The notes under the pieces: generated by a model | Databases searched by the model: none | The model's input: only the letters and a program-made list of their open reading frames with translations | Told to the model about the DNA's origin: nothing | In this document: positions 63,401 to 64,000 of the stretch, piece by piece | Layout: each line of letters opens with the position of its first letter | Position numbering within the stretch: the stretch's first letter is position 1 | NCBI RefSeq assembly: GCF_009208585.1 | Contig: NZ_WFLN01000012.1 | Span: 1 to 64,000 of the forward strand | Direction of reading: 5' to 3' | DNA: 64,000 nucleotides | From: Fluviispira multicolorata | GTDB lineage: Bacteria > Bdellovibrionota_B > Oligoflexia > Silvanigrellales > Silvanigrellaceae | Translations under genes and position numbers: made by a program

Positions 63401-64000
63401 GGTACGAGTGCTTGAGAAGTACCAATACCAAGTATATCTGCAAATTTTGTATATTCAGCTACAGGAGTTTGTAAGTAAAAATCTTTAGCTTGATTTATTG
63501 ATTTAAATGATTCTGCAAGTGAAGAGTTAACACCACGATAACTAAACAAAGTTTTTGGTAGGAGATCATTTTCTGTCTCTCCAGTTTCTTGTACAGATAA
63601 CAATCTTGGAAAAGAGTTAAATTCGTTGTCTTCATAGCGAAATAAATAACTTCTGAGCTGTTTATTTTTCTTTAGAACTCGAATTTTTTGCACCCGTCCT
63701 GCAATCAACTGTGCAAGTCCACGCACAAAATGTGGATTTTTAAATCGATTCTCTTCGTAATTAACTTGCACTAACAAATCGTCTGCGACAATTGTACTCA
63801 GAAGAGGCTTTGAAACAAAAAGAAAATCTTCTGAGAATTTAAAAGATTTTGAAGAAGCTGTGGGTTTTATATAGGAATAATATATTTTCTGCTGACCTTG
63901 AAAGGATGATTTGGCACTTAAATACCATTCCAAAGCCTGTCCATCTGCATTGACAACCTGTCCCTCTATAGAGGATCCAAACGAATAGATTTCACCATTT
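57460..64000 (-). CDS. SpvB/TcB-RHS polymorphic toxin with AHH nuclease tip (5' end beyond window)
   Basis: More than 2175 residues; the frame runs off the window end (upstream codons read NGEIYSFGSS, so the internal TTG at 63931-63933 is not the start). Counting from there, residues 1-200 are SpvB/TcB-like. About 230-470 are FG-GAP/VCBS-like repeats (FDFTGNGLTDIF, VDWNGDGLPDLL), as in the TcB mid domain. About 760-1880 are YD/RHS repeats. The core ends at about 1910 with YDPARGVWMSPD and NNPVLLNDPSG, the usual tip-release boundary. The tip has IHHICTD (about 2018) and GHKSRHSEEYH (about 2063), the AHH family of HNH/EndoVII nucleases. It ends in a lysine-rich tail. Fusion of TcB-like shell and RHS with a nuclease suggests a large secreted antibacterial or insecticidal-type toxin. 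Confidence 0.88.
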   Translation of the reverse strand, partial: NGEIYSFGSSIEGQVVNADGQALEWYLSAKSSFQGQQKIYYSYIKPTASSKSFKFSEDFLFVSKPLLSTIVADDLLVQVNYEENRFKNPHFVRGLAQLIAGRVQKIRVLKKNKQLRSYLFRYEDNEFNSFPRLLSVQETGETENDLLPKTLFSYRGVNSSLAESFKSINQAKDFYLQTPVAEYTKFADILGIGTSQALVPAGSAGVWLYSHDPSQVFLPDKETNFAKTKRQFISFDKHLGDPNYKKLANMSFFDFTGNGLTDIFISSGQGEITPYIMINDRKIDADGNISFERAARFDKYDYEFMTMCNPDARKWKLADFSGNGKGDFFCTGRTGIHIFLNKGLGEYKKSLDVYFIEGEQVRIPTDLDLRYADISNIQIVDWNGDGLPDLLEFNGAKVTLYLNNGRLAKGERKGKFFEKIELGIIPSLAGIKPSEIVIGDFTGTGLPSLYYDRKYFLINNGLGQPLTESYIENAPKMNTQQMAVANLTGTGKQQIIASAGYENNIIELANRSFPNLLHSVVTSDGRFLSFNYSSSVLENREAREAEGDTEVREIENKFPHMPVIIPVLKQVGISDHFNPMRISRYSYRIPQYDRGLNKFLGFSLVRKQDVGDATQAGTLSEQRLLSGYRISESEIYASIEDHRLSSEKTAFFKGAPLECFDKNILQDKTQWCADLSGLSYYKRTGAAYNAQSFATGRINTQENYKTERSQISIRSLTANDFSGLGALINGVNEPAQIYREVTESFVNGDKYLNYQSLYGKVTNIYDEQGRVVTSVKSNSPILTGDDQVTTYNYFCPSSHLENPKIFCDNIELTQTSSALGSVKQLTQKVVYDNFTGLPLEEWSSNQNNELVLHTSAQYDSFGRFISLVKATGEYSFFEWDTENANLKSILDHDKIKINAEYDDFGRIHKIYSNKGNISKFSYDSFSRILSTSKNIAGNNPINIIHTEQSLWNTFLNWLKTAFGHQNTSTELVEIERYEYSFPSLKIASALSLEEAVKSWNNFDTQLPIIPNADSYNESVLGKFTDVEIIPGHVSIYRRNQANEELSLTSKIWLSGGDEALFLAAKIGENRYSVTNKAKINSRGKIHTEYLNSEISFENIQNNKLPNINSFQVKSIFKFYSDGNIASVEFAEESVQKYIQGVDFEEAISPEGRRSRRIFNQLGQVAAKHIGLDSNGNITQDTLVTNINYDALGRLSQISNNDGLFAMQTFSASGQVEAQTNNALGISRYFYDNYGRLIQSALCPVGTDSESCNLLNSSVLYKSYAYNAKGKLEKEEHTRFNRENGTHAKETIQYQFGSFEANNRVQDVGMPISISIHSLSELGGSLSKRLLSYDQEGGVVSEDLELFLGLQKNNSSDLENKKSVGVYQVERIRDLSGNLVQLRSRGGFSRDKLTELKDNYFTGYAAKYEAGTSQLTRLSFLQNGKEQSVPLQSVYLDGQGYVKKINLENNLELQACWHKRKEVPLAYWVGKKDNTPNKLCDASTDTTNALFHNRWDYDKDLFPISSTDLRGNIISNAALSGNSLFSYDVQGRLASTQGIDDESHSWGKITYEYSVGGKINKVTRSGHFIKERIGKNANSLVDTYSYSTAGQIGLLQSVLSSDNKETALQKFASDSIGFRKYGVAPTLAVLNSDTLNRAASSWKNQEEIPMHKYIWNGRGQLAGVFGAVLKKDSHNLETNELLNYRMSDAGGGQLAEFDGVDFLENKKDKTTEVTLTKLPRNVNLTDGITFERDEIHLSIDLGSFASLRLITRYPTLNATSPETLKSAEMQTRKELVVKDHVGSVSQVIDISTHKIVERNASEPFGLARGIPLLSNSVLNEFKTNNKRADIALYQNAQSNMRDNWELKSYEVVGSSNGNAAQGMRGSTVFATGKFSASTGLHYMGARAYDPARGVWMSPDLYLGQSLERMFSSPAEANLFQYSMNNPVLLNDPSGESYKKVIKDTIQTGDAALAAQEFYESVSERVADVVNTDLTFEQRTYQGLCIAAELAPINCDEADAIRNGISVAYEVTQDFFAQDSVQSSSPKTEVYDSVEASKDEKAQIHHICTDKNYVSKSNGGPWTPKFEELFEDVKMSMQDDLNKVSVPGHKSRHSEEYHTTVYERLIKAVDGKTGDESKQSFRSELTNLKKEIATRGSELNNMVRRVDANGNSTSKNKSNNVNKDGKDIKNKSSTVKKEEKK
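58202..59495 (-). repeat. 1294-bp RHS core direct repeat, copy B
   Basis: Counterpart of 52140-53433 inside the full-length toxin gene, equal in length without gaps. It encodes the last part of the RHS cage up to the conserved NDPSG before the variable nuclease tip, so crossing over between the copies would exchange the tip together with all genes in between. Confidence 0.9.

Noticed and set aside
47266..64000. Prophage or T6SS cluster
   Set aside because: No phage structural, integrase or type VI structural genes are seen; only toxin, immunity and an IS fragment.

Overview
The window is low-GC bacterial DNA of one consistent style: A/T-rich intergenic spaces, a 7.9 kb tRNA-Cys, and Gram-negative envelope genes (Pal, type II secretion GspL/M/N, several lipoproteins and outer-membrane-type barrels). 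The PilM/PilN-style GspL, secreted FecR/TPR/barrel proteins, RuBisCO-like methionine salvage and a SpvB/RHS toxin suggest Bdellovibrionota/Oligoflexia, possibly a Silvanigrella-like organism. That placement is an inference from gene style; no 16S or other marker was checked.

Region 1 (1-13.3 kb): the end of an upstream gene with its terminator, a secreted FTP/PepSY zinc metalloprotease, an unusual secreted 934-residue protein (ricin-like QxW motif, proline stretch, tyrosine motifs, C-terminal hydrophobic tail), a translationally coupled lipoprotein/outer-membrane pair, a gamma-carbonic-anhydrase-like protein, tRNA-Cys, a periplasmic solute-binding protein, a dienelactone hydrolase, and a GAF-PAS-PAS-kinase-REC-HPt hybrid sensor followed directly by a REC protein carrying a kinase-less DHp segment. 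Region 2 (13.3-24.4 kb): EF-Tu, a membrane protein, then a co-directional run made of a GST/pterin-dehydratase fusion, mtnP, mtnA, a RuBisCO-like protein (mtnW-type) and mtnB, the first half of a methionine salvage pathway. A HAMP/PP2C phosphatase, a small acidic protein overlapping a D-2-hydroxyacid dehydrogenase, and an NlpC/P60-like lipoprotein follow.

Region 3 (24.4-47.3 kb): housekeeping and envelope genes. These are a second NlpC/P60-like lipoprotein, XRE-cupin regulator, HAD and MoxR proteins, gpsA, mfd, a FecR/TPR/barrel protein, a PLP enzyme of the ACC deaminase/D-cysteine desulfhydrase type, an LD-carboxypeptidase lipoprotein, gspL-M-N, a large TPR protein, a second HAD, pal, rplY and pth.

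Region 4 (47.3-64 kb) is an accessory polymorphic-toxin island read on the minus strand, bounded on the left by an IS1-family transposase scrap. A giant SpvB/TcB + RHS protein, cut by the window end, carries an AHH-type HNH/EndoVII nuclease tip. Four tandem Imm11/DUF1629-type immunity genes follow. Three of them are preceded by a copy of the toxin's own last 40 codons (two copies intact as mini-ORFs, one decayed). Then come a diverged fifth immunity-like gene and an orphan RHS tip that shares a 1294-bp, gap-free stretch of core with the main gene but carries a different nuclease (Tox-REase-7-like, PD-(D/E)xK). It is followed by three mosaic tandem paralogues (candidate immunities) and a DUF4299-like gene. 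The layout suggests a system that exchanges toxin tips by recombination and keeps a stock of immunity variants.
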